Of a stretch of DNA of 64,000 nt, positions 35,956 through 45,246 are shown piece by piece. Position 1 is the first letter of the stretch. Each line of letters starts with the position of its first letter. Location: the NCBI GenBank assembly GCA_001542995.1, contig LFLA01000003.1:266195-330194 (forward strand), in the 5' to 3' direction. The position numbers were made by a program, and so were the translations under genes. Origin of the DNA: Nitrospina sp. LS_NOB (GTDB taxonomy: Bacteria; Nitrospinota; Nitrospinia; Nitrospinales; VA-1). The notes beneath the pieces were generated by a model. That model saw only the letters and a program-made list of their open reading frames with translations. It ran no database searches and had not been told where the DNA came from.

Positions 35956-36293
35956 CGGAAAACAAAGTCCGAGAGTCTTCGGGTGTAACGATAAAATGGA
36001 TTGAATAATCGATGCTTAATTGCCATAGGCTTTTAAATTTGGTCACTAAATCAGTTATCCCTATACAAATAATATTGATTAAGGTTTGATATTCGTGCGA
36101 ATGGGGTTATTATGGTTTACTTCGTAGGTTGATGAAACAATATAGTTTTTCAGATATTTTTATTTAGGATTTTGTAAAAGTTAGCATTCTAAAAAAATCC
36201 ATTCAGACAGACTCAGGCTGACAGAGTCGCCAAAAAAAGGCTTTTTGCCAAAAAGTCCATTTTGTATTAAATGGTTTCCTAAAAAATATAGCA
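35956..36293. other. AT-rich intergenic region, no gene seen
   Basis: This is the divergent gap between the MFS transporter gene and the small membrane protein gene. It is AT-rich with several possible -10 boxes but no convincing -35/-10 pair. CAGACTCAGGCTGACAGAGTC near 36206-36226 is an imperfect inverted repeat. Confidence 0.3.
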
Positions 36294-36533
36294 ATGAAAA
36301 AAATATTTTTACTGCAATTATTTTACGTGATTATCACGATCACCCTGTTGAGTCTGTTTTGGGAGTTTGTGTTGGAAGGGCATCTTTTTGTCAAAGGGGA
36401 AGAAGGTTTCGATGAAAAAATTGAATATGTACTGACCACACTTTTTTTCGTTATCTTGGCTTTGATCTATCCCACGTATAAGGGGTTGTTAATCATCAGC
36501 AACTGGAAAGAACCCTGGTTGACCAGGGAATGA
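36294..36533 (+). CDS. Small membrane protein coupled to a histidine kinase
   Basis: A 79-residue protein with two hydrophobic helices (about 4-24 and 45-66) and a short loop EGHLFVKGEEGFDEKIEY between them. I recognise no family. Its stop overlaps the start of the histidine kinase gene (ATGA), so the two are almost surely co-translated. The topology suggests an inner-membrane sensor or adaptor for the kinase, which itself has no membrane helix. That link is inferred from gene arrangement only. Confidence 0.65.
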   Translation: MKKIFLLQLFYVIITITLLSLFWEFVLEGHLFVKGEEGFDEKIEYVLTTLFFVILALIYPTYKGLLIISNWKEPWLTRE

Positions 36534-37723
36534 AATTGGACCAAGGGCCAACCAGTATCGATTCTATAAAATCCGTTTTGAAGGATGAATTACAGCGAAG
36601 GAAAAAGGCGAAACAAAAAATTGTAAGCGAGCGGGAAAAGTTTTTCAACATGCTTGACCAACTGCCGATTTGTTTCCATTTGCAAGCGGATGATTACACC
36701 ATTCCTTTTGCCAATAAAATGTTCAAGGAACGGTTTGGATCTCCTGATAGAGGGAATTGCTATCAGGTAATGCATAACCAGTCAAAACCCTGTGAACCCT
36801 GCTCCACTTTCAGGATTTTTGACTCCCTCAAGACGGAATCAAATATATGGACCTCCCCGGACGGAAAGACCTGCTTGACGGTTGTAACCCCTTTCGAAGA
36901 TGTGGATGGTTCTACCCTGATTATGGAAATGGCCATTGATATCACCAGTGAGCAAAAAGCCAAAGACGATTTGAAGCAGGTTCTGGTTGAACAGGAAGAA
37001 CATATCAAACAGCGTACTCTGGAGTTAGAGCTAAGTAATAATGCTCTTAAAGAGTTTTCTTCCTTTGCCGCGCATGACCTGAAAGAACCTTTGCGAAAAA
37101 TCATGGTTTTTAGCAACCGCCTTCAGGAGGCCATTGATGTGGAGCCCGGTGGGGTTGCCCAGCAATATCTGGAGGGAATGGAACGATCGGCCCAGCGTAT
37201 GAACAATTTGATCGAGGATTTGTTGCAATTGTCGCAAGTCGCCTCCCAGGTAGTAAGCCTCAGGAATGTAGACCTTAATAAGGTGGTGTGTGAAGTGATT
37301 GAGGACTTGGAGCTCACTTTTCCGGATTGTAGGAATAGTATATCTGTACAAAATCTGCCCAAGGTGGAGGCTGATAAAACTCAGATGTACCAGTTGTTTA
37401 AAAACCTGTTGTCCAATGCCTTAAAATATGCGAAAGCAGATGAGTCGGCCAGGATATCGATAGAAGTGAAAATGAACAACGACTGCCATTATCTGATCTC
37501 CATTCAGGATAATGGAATCGGCTTTGACGAAAAATATAAGGAATTTTTTTTTAAACCTTTTGAACGTCTTCATGGCCGGAGTCAATATTCAGGCACAGGG
37601 ATAGGTCTCGCAATTTGCAAAAAAGTGGTGGATTTTCATAATGGAAAACTTGAAGTACAAAGCCAGCAAAATGTGGGAACCACGTTTACCGTTCAATTGC
37701 CCAAATCAAACAACGCCTCCTGA
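36530..37723 (+). CDS. Soluble PAS-domain sensor histidine kinase
   Basis: A 397-residue cytoplasmic kinase. A short coiled helix (1-37) leads to a PAS domain (about 38-140) with an unusual cysteine pair CEPCSTFRIF near 88-97, perhaps metal or redox sensing. The dimerisation domain has the phospho-acceptor His182 in FAAHDLKEPLRKI. The ATPase domain shows LFKNLLSNALKYA (N box), IQDNGIGFD (G1) and YSGTGIGLAICKKVV (G2). The H-box form is common in phytochrome-type and related kinases. No response regulator is adjacent, so the output is unknown. Its gene overlaps the upstream small membrane protein gene by four bases. Confidence 0.9.
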   Translation: MKLDQGPTSIDSIKSVLKDELQRRKKAKQKIVSEREKFFNMLDQLPICFHLQADDYTIPFANKMFKERFGSPDRGNCYQVMHNQSKPCEPCSTFRIFDSLKTESNIWTSPDGKTCLTVVTPFEDVDGSTLIMEMAIDITSEQKAKDDLKQVLVEQEEHIKQRTLELELSNNALKEFSSFAAHDLKEPLRKIMVFSNRLQEAIDVEPGGVAQQYLEGMERSAQRMNNLIEDLLQLSQVASQVVSLRNVDLNKVVCEVIEDLELTFPDCRNSISVQNLPKVEADKTQMYQLFKNLLSNALKYAKADESARISIEVKMNNDCHYLISIQDNGIGFDEKYKEFFFKPFERLHGRSQYSGTGIGLAICKKVVDFHNGKLEVQSQQNVGTTFTVQLPKSNNAS

Positions 37724-37836
37724 TTTCAGAGTACCCCTCTTCCTTATTAAACAGGGCACTTCCCATTTTTCTCGTACTTGAACATCATGAAAGGTAGAAT
37801 GTCTGTACGTAAATTTTGTCTTTATTAGGGTATCTT

Positions 37837-39105
37837 ATGATCTTTGGTAACTCTAAAGTGCCGAGTGCTGAATTGGTGGTGATTGGAGATGAAGTGGTCA
37901 GCGGCTTGATCCTTGATCGCAACTCACAATATTTGGGAGAGAAGATCCACGAACTGGGAATAGAAGTTTCCCGCATAACTACTGTGGGGGATTCAGCTTC
38001 TGCTATTGAGGATTGCGTAAAACTTGCTCTGAAACGCTCGGACTGGGTTGTGCTGACCGGGGGCTTGGGAGCCACGCATGACGATATTACCAAATCCGTT
38101 TTACTTAAAGTGTTCGAGTGCGGTTTAAAAAAAGATTCTAAGGTGATCAGCATGCTAGAGGAGATGTTCCGGGTCCGCGACCGGGAGGTTCCTGAAATGG
38201 TGAGAAGCCAGTGTGAGGTGCCTGAGAAAGCGGAAATCCTCTACAACGAAAAAGGAACCGCTCCCGGATTTAAAATGCGGCAGGGAAAAACTGTTTTGTT
38301 TTCTTTGCCGGGTGTTCCTCTGGAGATGCAATTTTTGTTTGAGAAATATGTTGCCCCGGAAATGGCTACGCAAAAAAATAAAACTTTCCTGCACCGGTTG
38401 ATTAGAACCACAGGAATTTCCGAAGCAGACTTGTGGGCCAAGGTGGGACCGTTAGAAAGCTTACAGGAAAAAGCGGCGATAGCTTCTTTGCCTTCGCATC
38501 TGGGCGTTCGGATTCGCATTTCTGTGTTGGCAGATTCTAAAGGAGAAGGGGAGTCCCGCCTCGATGAAGTGGAAAGTGTCTTGACCCAGCGTTTATCCCG
38601 TTATATTTATGGGAGGGATGAAGAGGGGCTTGAGGAGAAAGTGGGCGCCTTGTTGAAGGAAAGATCATTGACTCTAGCTACGGCCGAGTCCTGCACCGGG
38701 GGTTTGATCGGGCATCGCCTGACACAGGTCTCCGGCAGTTCAGATTATTATAAGGAAGGTTTTATCGTCTACAGCAATGAAGCTAAAGTGGATCGTCTGG
38801 GAGTAAAGTTAAAGTTGATTGAAGAGTTTGGTGCTGTGAGTGAGCCGGTAGCCCGGGCTATGGCCGAAGGGGTTTGCCGGGTGACCGGAGCCGACATAGG
38901 GGTTTCTGTAACCGGAATTGCCGGACCCTCCGGAGGCAGTGATCTCAAACCTGTGGGCTTGACCTATATTGCAGTGCATGACCGGTCTGGAACGGTTTGT
39001 GAAAAATTTATTTTCACGCATGACCGGATTAAAAATAAAGAACGATCAGCGCAGGCCGCTTTGGATCTGGTGCGTTTGAAAATTCAAGAAGAGTCGAGAG
39101 CTTAA
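37837..39105 (+). CDS. cinA: CinA-family nicotinamide-nucleotide amidase / competence-damage protein
   Basis: A 422-residue two-domain protein. The N-terminal MoCF-like domain has AELVVIGDEVVSGLILDRNS and DWVVLTGGLGATHDDITKSV; the C-terminal PncC domain has TLATAESCTGGLIGHRLTQV and SVTGIAGPSGGSDLKPVGLT. The latter deamidates NMN to nicotinate mononucleotide in pyridine salvage, and the former has been linked to ADP-ribose pyrophosphatase activity. The frame is open from 37816 (TTG); ATG 37837 fits better. No recA is adjacent. Confidence 0.93.
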   Translation: MIFGNSKVPSAELVVIGDEVVSGLILDRNSQYLGEKIHELGIEVSRITTVGDSASAIEDCVKLALKRSDWVVLTGGLGATHDDITKSVLLKVFECGLKKDSKVISMLEEMFRVRDREVPEMVRSQCEVPEKAEILYNEKGTAPGFKMRQGKTVLFSLPGVPLEMQFLFEKYVAPEMATQKNKTFLHRLIRTTGISEADLWAKVGPLESLQEKAAIASLPSHLGVRIRISVLADSKGEGESRLDEVESVLTQRLSRYIYGRDEEGLEEKVGALLKERSLTLATAESCTGGLIGHRLTQVSGSSDYYKEGFIVYSNEAKVDRLGVKLKLIEEFGAVSEPVARAMAEGVCRVTGADIGVSVTGIAGPSGGSDLKPVGLTYIAVHDRSGTVCEKFIFTHDRIKNKERSAQAALDLVRLKIQEESRA

Positions 39106-39110
39106 AAAAA

Positions 39111-39287
39111 ATGCAGACCTGCCCGAATTGTTCTAAAGAGATTTCCTCGCCCGCTTTGGTTTGTCCGCATTGTCATAAGCCTTTTCCACCGAATTACCCA
39201 AGTATGAGCCCGAAGGTGTTCATAGTGATATGGGTTTTTTTCGTGGCTCTGATAGTGGTAATGCTGGTTTCCATGCTTGGTCGCTAG
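39111..39287 (+). CDS. Zinc-ribbon membrane protein, 58 residues
   Basis: A tiny protein with two cysteine pairs (CPNC at 4-7 and CPHC at 18-21) forming a zinc ribbon, followed by one membrane helix (about 35-54, VFIVIWVFFVALIVVMLVSM). It begins five bases after cinA stops. Such zinc-ribbon plus helix proteins are common and mostly uncharacterised. The ATG follows an A-rich stretch (TTAAAAAAA) with no clear ribosome site, so translation may be coupled to cinA. Confidence 0.75.
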   Translation: MQTCPNCSKEISSPALVCPHCHKPFPPNYPSMSPKVFIVIWVFFVALIVVMLVSMLGR

Positions 39288-39299
39288 AAAATCTAAAGG

Positions 39300-39935
39300 C
39301 TAGCGAATATGTTTGAACGGCAGGATAAGAAGAATACCTGCAACGAACCCCCCGATGTGTGCGAACCAGGCTGTTCCTCCTGCACCTGCTGCCGCGCTGT
39401 TCCAAATTTGCAGGCCAATCCATATGAGCAGTAAAACAATGGCTGGGACTCTGGCGATGGTCCAGAAAATCCCGAGAAAAATAAAAGTTTTGATGCGAGC
39501 GAAAGGGAACAATATCAGGTAAGCGCCAAGTATTCCTGATATAGCGCCACTGGCACCGACCATGGGGATTTGTGAGTCCATGTCGGTGGCGATATGCCCC
39601 GCTGCCGCGATCGTCCCGCACACAAAATAAAACAGGATGAAGCGAAATTTCCCCAGGACGTCCTCAATATTGTTGCCGAAAATCCAGAGGTAAAGCATAT
39701 TCCCTCCGAGATGCCCGATTCCTGCGTGCAGAAACATGGAGGTGTAAAGGGTCGGATAGGCGGCGACTGGATGGTGAACAAGTTGGTAGGGAATGAGAGC
39801 ATAGTTTTCATAAAGCACGCTGGGGTGGACAGGTAGATTGACCCCGTAAATAAACACGGTGATGTTCAGGGCCATAAAGAGGAGCGTTAAAACCGGGAAG
39901 TTTCTAGTGGAATTTTCATCTTTTAACGGGATCAT
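39300..39935 (-). CDS. Rhomboid-family intramembrane serine protease
   Basis: A 211-residue, six-helix protease cutting substrates within the membrane. The catalytic dyad is visible: Ser129 in MVGASGAISGILGAYL and His193 in WFAHIGGFVAG. HLGGNMLYLWIFGNNIED holds the oxyanion Asn79, and His70 lies in MFLHAG. The first helix is preceded by the typical MIPLKDENSTRNFPVLT soluble start. Substrates are unknown. It is convergent with the zinc-ribbon gene. Confidence 0.94.
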   Translation of the reverse strand: MIPLKDENSTRNFPVLTLLFMALNITVFIYGVNLPVHPSVLYENYALIPYQLVHHPVAAYPTLYTSMFLHAGIGHLGGNMLYLWIFGNNIEDVLGKFRFILFYFVCGTIAAAGHIATDMDSQIPMVGASGAISGILGAYLILFPFARIKTFIFLGIFWTIARVPAIVLLLIWIGLQIWNSAAAGAGGTAWFAHIGGFVAGILLILPFKHIR

Positions 39936-40135
39936 CGGTGGGGGCTTTGGCGGGCAATATGATAGTATTGAAATAATATCTTACGATAATAGCAGGTTTG
40001 CCATCGACGGGCCAGTACCCCTCCGGGCCATGAATGCAATTGTAGGGATATAACACGTGTGCTGGACTCAATTAAAGCATAGCAAGGTCAATATCATGGT
40101 TGTCTATATAAATCACGACTTTCGGGTGGTTATTC

Positions 40136-42532
40136 ATGAGTGAGTCTAAAGGACTGGTTCCCGGTTTTGACGGGGAAGAAGTTCCTGTTGCGCGGGAACG
40201 ACCGGAAGAATCCATTGAATGGGTCGTAGAGATCTACAGGAAGCACCAGTTGAAAAGGGTTTCCCATTGGCTGGATGAGACACTGGGTAAGGGGAAAAGA
40301 AGTAAAACCCTTATTCCGTTGGTCTTGCTCGATGTCAACCCGATCATGCACCGGCAAAGCCTGCTTGAACAGGTGTTCCCCGCTCCAAGAATCATTAATG
40401 AAGATTTGCTGGAGGTCAACCGGCTGAAGATCATGCTGGATGCCGGATCGGGAATGGGCAAAACCACTTTCCTGAAACGTTATCTGGAAACGCTTCTTCA
40501 GAGATCGGCGCATAAGGTTTATTCTCTCCCTGTTTATTTCCGTTTTGGCAACTTGCCGGAAGGGGGAAGGTTCGACCTGTTCCGTGAAGCGGTGAACCGT
40601 GAAATTATCGATGTCGTTCTGCTTGAACAGGAAGATAACCCGGATTTGATTTTGGATGAAGGGCTCCTTGAAAATACGGTTAACTCCATTTTTAACTACA
40701 GCAAGTGCCAGTTCCTGCTAGATGGATTTGACCAGCTCCATCCTCAGGACCGGTTCCAGTTTTTTATGGAATCGTTTCTGGAAGATAACGCCTTTCGCAG
40801 TAATTTTGTTTTGCTTGCCAGCCGTGGGTTCAACTTTGGCTCTTTATCCACCGACGCGGTGGTTAAACGTGGAGAAGGTGCTGCGTTTCAAATGGCTTTC
40901 CAGAAAATTGACCCGAAGGAAAGTTCTATCTATCTGGGAGAGGCCTCTAAAAATAAAAAGATCAAAGATATGGCTCTTTTTACTCCAGAGCTTTTAGAAG
41001 TCCCGCTTTTACTGCGGATGATTCGTGAGCTTTCTGAAAGCGAACTCTTGGACGGGTTGAAGAATAGGATGGAAATTTATTCAGCCTGGTTTCGTCTTAA
41101 GCTGAAATCGGCCAACCCTTCTGCGGATGAGAGTTGGGTGGAAAACTGCCTCGACCAACTTGCCGAAATTTCTTACAGTTTGATGACCCAGGATCGGCAA
41201 CAACGTTTTCTTGATGTGGAGCAGGGTTACGAAAAATCAATCCTTGAAGGAAAGGAAATGCTTTTGCGGGAGGGAAGTGTTGCTCCCTGGTGGAAAGACA
41301 TCTTACAGCAGACGAGTAGGTGTTGGGAATATCGCCACCCGTCGTTTCAGGAATATTTTGCAAGCCGGTATATACAGAATAACGATAGCTGGAAGGAAAT
41401 GGTTCGGGAGAATTGTGGCAATGAGAAATGGCACGAGGCCTTTAAGATTCTGGCTGGAGGTGTTTCTGGCAAAGAGTTGTTCGATATTTTGATTGCAGAG
41501 GGGGCGGTGATGCTGGCGGGAAACTCGCTGGCGGAGGTAGGTGACCTGCCGAAGGAGCAAGATCTGCTGATAAGGCAGTTATTGAAATACCAGTGCAAGG
41601 AAACCTTTCCACAATTTTCCCAGTGCCGACAGGTGCGTGTCGAAGAAGTCATTCAGTGCAACGAAACCGGATACATGGATCTCCTGCTAAGCCGTTTATT
41701 AAAACGCCAGCATCGTGACAGTCGAATTTTATTCAGTGTGTTCGAACTGATTCTGGCAAGACATGACCTGAACTTTCATCGGCTTCTGGATACGTTTGAT
41801 TTGGGACCTCTGAAGAATCTCGAGGAGTTTAAGGCGTTTTTTACTGAAGTGACTGACCCGGAACTGGTGAACAAGGCAACACTCAAAAAATTTGGCGAAA
41901 GGGTCACCATCCCTGAAGGAAAATTTATTTATCAGGAAGAGACTGATGAAGAGGATAAGGTTCTCCTGAAAGAATTTTCGATCATGAAATTCCCGGTCAC
42001 CAATGTTTTATACCAACAGTTCGACCCGCAACACCAAAACCGGTTTCCCCGGTATTCTTTTGATGGCGATCAGCCTGTTATCGGTATCAATTATTATGAG
42101 GCGATTATTTTTGCTCTTTGGATGGGGTTGAGGCTGCCCACAGAACAGGAGTGGGAAAAGGCGGCCCGAGGAACAGATGGCCGGATTTATCCCTGGGGCG
42201 AGGCGATGGGCTATGAAAAAGGTTTTGCTAATACTTGTGACTTCATGGCTTGCAAGACCAATCCGGTCATGGATCTGGAGCAGGGCATGTCTCCTTACGG
42301 GTGTTTCGATATGGCAGGCAACGTCTGGGAATGGTGCATGCAGAAAAATGCTTCCAAGCATACCACTCAAAGGATTGTGCGGGGTGGATCGTGGATGAAT
42401 TATCTGGTGCATGCCAAATGTGTCTTCAGGAACTCCTTTGATCCTTCTGAGAGGCATTTGGCTGTCGGGCTGCGGTGCGTCGAAGCTCCTCAGTTTACCG
42501 AGGTTGAGAGTGATGATCTGGATGACTTCTAA
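40136..42532 (+). CDS. NACHT-like STAND NTPase fused to an FGE-sulfatase domain
   Basis: A 798-residue protein. Residues 1-95 form a helical N-terminus. A P-loop [16 protein letters not shown] (about 101-116), Walker [10 protein letters not shown] (193-201) and ASRGFNFGS-type sensor place it among NACHT/STAND NTPases. Then comes a helical region that includes [20 protein letters not shown] (about 390-415), the winged-helix-like FQEYFAA block typical of NACHT proteins. From about 590 to 785 is an FGE-sulfatase fold: [17 protein letters not shown] and [15 protein letters not shown] NTPases often act in signalling or phage defence, and FGE-like domains there may sense ligands. Cytoplasmic, no signal peptide. 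The specific function is unknown; a solitary defence gene is plausible. Confidence 0.82.
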   Translation: MSESKGLVPGFDGEEVPVARERPEESIEWVVEIYRKHQLKRVSHWLDETLGKGKRSKTLIPLVLLDVNPIMHRQSLLEQVFPAPRIINEDLLEVNRLKIMLDAGSGMGKTTFLKRYLETLLQRSAHKVYSLPVYFRFGNLPEGGRFDLFREAVNREIIDVVLLEQEDNPDLILDEGLLENTVNSIFNYSKCQFLLDGFDQLHPQDRFQFFMESFLEDNAFRSNFVLLASRGFNFGSLSTDAVVKRGEGAAFQMAFQKIDPKESSIYLGEASKNKKIKDMALFTPELLEVPLLLRMIRELSESELLDGLKNRMEIYSAWFRLKLKSANPSADESWVENCLDQLAEISYSLMTQDRQQRFLDVEQGYEKSILEGKEMLLREGSVAPWWKDILQQTSRCWEYRHPSFQEYFASRYIQNNDSWKEMVRENCGNEKWHEAFKILAGGVSGKELFDILIAEGAVMLAGNSLAEVGDLPKEQDLLIRQLLKYQCKETFPQFSQCRQVRVEEVIQCNETGYMDLLLSRLLKRQHRDSRILFSVFELILARHDLNFHRLLDTFDLGPLKNLEEFKAFFTEVTDPELVNKATLKKFGERVTIPEGKFIYQEETDEEDKVLLKEFSIMKFPVTNVLYQQFDPQHQNRFPRYSFDGDQPVIGINYYEAIIFALWMGLRLPTEQEWEKAARGTDGRIYPWGEAMGYEKGFANTCDFMACKTNPVMDLEQGMSPYGCFDMAGNVWEWCMQKNASKHTTQRIVRGGSWMNYLVHAKCVFRNSFDPSERHLAVGLRCVEAPQFTEVESDDLDDF

Positions 42533-42643
42533 ATCTTTTTTCCTCTAAAAAAACACAATAATAGCGGTAAAAAATTCTTTATTTTGACGATAAGATAGAA
42601 AAACGCTTGAAGACCATAACGAGTTGAATTTGATAAGTTTTCC

Positions 42644-42671
42644 TTGACAATAACCCATTAAATTCTATTAT
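42644..42671 (+). promoter_or_regulatory. Sigma-70-type promoter before the IS/motB scar
   Basis: TTGACA (42644-42649), 16 bases and TATTAT (42666-42671) give a strong promoter. Downstream, AAGGAGGGGG is followed at 42745 by a 27-codon frame (MSQILGIFNICEVLGEK) of unknown origin. It may once have driven the motor genes now reduced to a remnant. Confidence 0.6.
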
Positions 42672-42869
42672 CAAGTTACAGCTAAACAACAAGTGTTTCC
42701 CTGTTCAAGGAGGGGGCAGATTCGGGTCTGCTGAAAATCCGAAAATGAGTCAAATATTAGGTATTTTTAATATTTGTGAAGTTTTGGGCGAAAAGAACCC
42801 AGAAAGGCTCAAAAAGATATCGGTATGATTCCATTGGAGGAAGATTTTGGGTCATGACCGGAGCAGGGG

Positions 42870-42889
42870 GGTTAGAAAGTATTCTAACC
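42870..42889. repeat. Perfect inverted repeat before the transposase fragment
   Basis: GGTTAGAA, AGTA and TTCTAACC form an eight-base perfect inverted repeat with a four-base loop, eight bases before the first codon of the transposase fragment. It could be part of an IS end or a regulatory hairpin. Confidence 0.5.
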
Positions 42890-42896
42890 TATTGTT

Positions 42897-43165
42897 ATGA
42901 AAGCATTAAACCGTTATGCAAACCGTTCAAAGACTTCAGAGGCCAAATTCCGGCAAATGATTCGCTATTTTGCCGTGGATTTGGACGCCCCTCAGATTAC
43001 CAAACTCGTTGCTCTTAACCGCAAATCGGTCAATCGTTATCTTCGTGCAATCCGCGAACGTATCGCTGAATTCTGTGAAATGCAATCGCCTTTTTCCGGA
43101 GAAACCGAAGTGGATGAAAGTTACTTCGGAGCCCGGCTAAGTTAAAGGGAAAAGAGGTCGCGGCA
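42897..43165 (+). mobile_element. IS1595-type (ISXO2-like) transposase, N-terminal fragment
   Basis: Translation from 42897 gives a helix-turn-helix-like start (MIRYFAVDLDAPQITKLVAL, NRKSVNRYLRAIRERIAEFC) and PFSGETEVDESYFGA, the diagnostic start of the ISXO2/IS1595 DDE domain with its first Asp. After a stop at 43142, the neighbouring frame has KGKRGRGTSGK, the usual next block, so a frameshift lies here. Then the element ends abruptly in MotB-like sequence. The catalytic domain and right end are lost, so it cannot move. A scar of insertion followed by deletion. Confidence 0.8.
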
Positions 43166-43451
43166 CTTCGGGTAAAGATTGAAGGACATACCGATAACAT
43201 GGATAATGGATATAAGAACGAAACAGTACCCCTCCAACTGGGAGTTGTCCGCTGCCCGCGCTGCGGAAGTGGCCAGGATGCTGGTTCGTGCGGGTTTCGA
43301 CCCCGCCAAATTGTCTATCGAAGCTTTTGCACAATACCGGCCTAAAGTCCCCAATGACAGCCAGGCAGGACGGGCCACCAACCGCAGGACCGAAATTGTG
43401 TATCAGCGTGGTAGCATCCGCAAACATATGGTGAATATTCTTCGTCGATAA
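43166..43451 (+). pseudogene. motB: MotB-like (OmpA domain) flagellar stator remnant
   Basis: The sequence directly after the IS fragment reads LRVKIEGHTDN in one frame, then after a frameshift near 43200 continues QYPSNWELSAARAAEVARML, FAQYRPKVPNDS and RATNRRTEIVYQR to 43451. This is the peptidoglycan-binding OmpA domain as found in MotB stator proteins (GHTD, PSNWELSAARA, NRR-E). The membrane helix and the plug are gone, and no motA is nearby. General OmpA-family identity is certain; MotB is preferred because PSNWELSAARA is typical of it. This agrees with decay of the flagellar operon. Confidence 0.8.
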
Positions 43452-43490
43452 AGCGTTTCTAATGTCTTTCCCCAGAATCGAAGTCGCCCT

Positions 43491-44603
43491 TTGATAGAAG
43501 ACAAACACATTCAATATATGAGAAGAGCGCTTGAGCTTGCCCAAAGGGCTCGAGGCAGAACCAGTCCGAATCCCATGGTGGGGGCGCTTGTGGTCAGGCG
43601 CGGCAAGATTGTGGGAGAAGGCTATCATTCCCGCGCAGGTCATCCTCATGCAGAGATAGAGGCCTTAAGACGGGCAGGCGATAAGGCCCGATCCGCCGAC
43701 CTTTACGTCAACTTGGAACCGTGTTGCCATTTTGGCCGGACACCTCCCTGCACCGATGCGATCATTCAGGCGGAAATTAAAAGGGTCTTTGTCGGTATGA
43801 AAGATCCTAATAGCCAAGTCAGCGGGAAAGGTTTGCGTTCACTCAAAGCAAAAGGCATTGTCGTTGTCTCGGGTGTATTGAAGGAAGAATGTTTGAAGCT
43901 GAATGAATCGTTTATAAAGGTCATGAAAACGGGAATGCCCTTCGTGATTTTGAAAACAGCCATGTCTTTGGATGGGAAAATTGCCACCCGCTCCGGAGAC
44001 TCGCGTTGGATTACCGGGAAGTTGGCGCGCAATCATGTTCACAAGATTAGAAACCAGGTGGATGCCATTCTAGTGGGAACAGAAACCGTTTTAAAAGACA
44101 ACCCACGTTTGACTTGCAGGCTTGAAACAGGCGCGGTTAAACACCCTGTTCGTATTATCCTGGATCGAAGAAATAGGATCCCGCTCACTGCCAAGGTTTT
44201 TAAAAATAGCCGTTTCCAAAAGGTCATTTATGTGACCGGACCCGATATTTCTTCTCGCCGCCTGAAGACTCTGGTCTACAGGAAGGTGGAAATTCTAAAC
44301 GGCAAATCTTCAAAGAACGGATTCCACATCAAGCCTCTCCTGAAAGAATTGGCAAACAGGGGTATGAACTCTATACTGATTGAGGGTGGTGCCGAGCTAA
44401 ATGCCAGTGTTGTTAAAGCCGGCGTGGTAGATCGGGTTGTCGCATTCATCAGTCCGGTATTAATAGGTGGAACCCAAGCCCCCGGTTTTCTGGGTGGGCA
44501 GGGAGTGATGAAGGTGAATGACGCGATGAATTTAAAGGATATTGTGGTGACGAAAATCGGTGAGGATTTAATGGTGGAGGCAACCCCATGTTCAGCGGAA
44601 TAG
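43491..44603 (+). CDS. ribD: Bifunctional riboflavin deaminase/reductase RibD
   Basis: A 370-residue enzyme performing two steps of riboflavin synthesis: deamination of the diaminopyrimidine and reduction of its ribosyl side chain. The deaminase domain (1-145) has GHPHAEIEALRRAGDK and NLEPCCHFGRTPPCTDAII with the zinc ligands. The reductase domain (about 148-370) has LKTAMSLDGKIATRSGDSRW and ILIEGGAELNASVVKAGVVD. Translation starts at TTG 43491, as no in-frame ATG precedes MRRALELAQRARG. It overlaps ribE by 16 bases and opens the rib operon. Confidence 0.96.
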   Translation: MIEDKHIQYMRRALELAQRARGRTSPNPMVGALVVRRGKIVGEGYHSRAGHPHAEIEALRRAGDKARSADLYVNLEPCCHFGRTPPCTDAIIQAEIKRVFVGMKDPNSQVSGKGLRSLKAKGIVVVSGVLKEECLKLNESFIKVMKTGMPFVILKTAMSLDGKIATRSGDSRWITGKLARNHVHKIRNQVDAILVGTETVLKDNPRLTCRLETGAVKHPVRIILDRRNRIPLTAKVFKNSRFQKVIYVTGPDISSRRLKTLVYRKVEILNGKSSKNGFHIKPLLKELANRGMNSILIEGGAELNASVVKAGVVDRVVAFISPVLIGGTQAPGFLGGQGVMKVNDAMNLKDIVVTKIGEDLMVEATPCSAE

Positions 44604-45238
44604 TGCAATCGGTAGGAACAATTGGTGAGTTTGTCCAGCAAAACGAAGGAGCCGTACTGGTTGTGAATACCGAAAAGAACTTTTCCGGATTTGAGGATGG
44701 TGAGAGCATTGCTGTGAACGGAGTTTGCCTCACTGTTGTGGATTCCACGCCGACGACTTTCAAACTGGACTTGAGTACCGAAACCCTCAATCGGACCAAC
44801 TTTAAAGATGTGAAAAAGGGAGACCGGGTTAACCTGGAACGATCTCTTACCCCTTCGACGAAAATCAGCGGACATTTTGTCAGCGGACATATTGACCGTG
44901 TTGGTGAAATCGTGGACATTGAGGAGAAACCGGGCGAGGTCTTATTTCGGTTTTCCCATCCTGAAGAACTCGGTTCTTTCATCATGGAAAAAGGGTCTAT
45001 CGCCCTGGATGGTATCAGCCTGACTGTTTTCGATTGCAAGGACAATCGGTTCACGGTTTCCATCATTCCTTTTACCTTGGATCATACGAACTTGAGTGCC
45101 AGAAAAATTGGCGATTTAATAAATATTGAATGTGATATGATAGGTAAATACGTGTTCAAAGCTTGTGAAACCTTGTTGAAACCGGGCGAGAAAAAACCGT
45201 CTCTTGATTTTCTCCGGCAACAGGGCTTCGCGTTATAG
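44588..45238 (+). CDS. ribE: Riboflavin synthase alpha chain
   Basis: A 216-residue lumazine-dismuting enzyme with two duplicated barrel halves. [15 protein letters not shown] and [20 protein letters not shown] mark the first; [14 protein letters not shown] and [20 protein letters not shown] the second. The MFSGIV start and VNGVCLTV are invariant. It overlaps ribD and is eight bases from ribBA. Confidence 0.97.
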   Translation: MFSGIVQSVGTIGEFVQQNEGAVLVVNTEKNFSGFEDGESIAVNGVCLTVVDSTPTTFKLDLSTETLNRTNFKDVKKGDRVNLERSLTPSTKISGHFVSGHIDRVGEIVDIEEKPGEVLFRFSHPEELGSFIMEKGSIALDGISLTVFDCKDNRFTVSIIPFTLDHTNLSARKIGDLINIECDMIGKYVFKACETLLKPGEKKPSLDFLRQQGFAL

Positions 45239-45246
45239 AGGAAGTC

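Noticed and set aside
40136-42532. Diversity-generating retroelement acting on the FGE domain
   Set aside because: FGE/C-type-lectin folds are common DGR targets, but no reverse transcriptase gene or template repeat was found in the window.
43441-43490. FMN riboswitch before ribD
   Set aside because: Only about 40 bases separate the motB remnant and ribD, and no conserved FMN-aptamer segments are visible.
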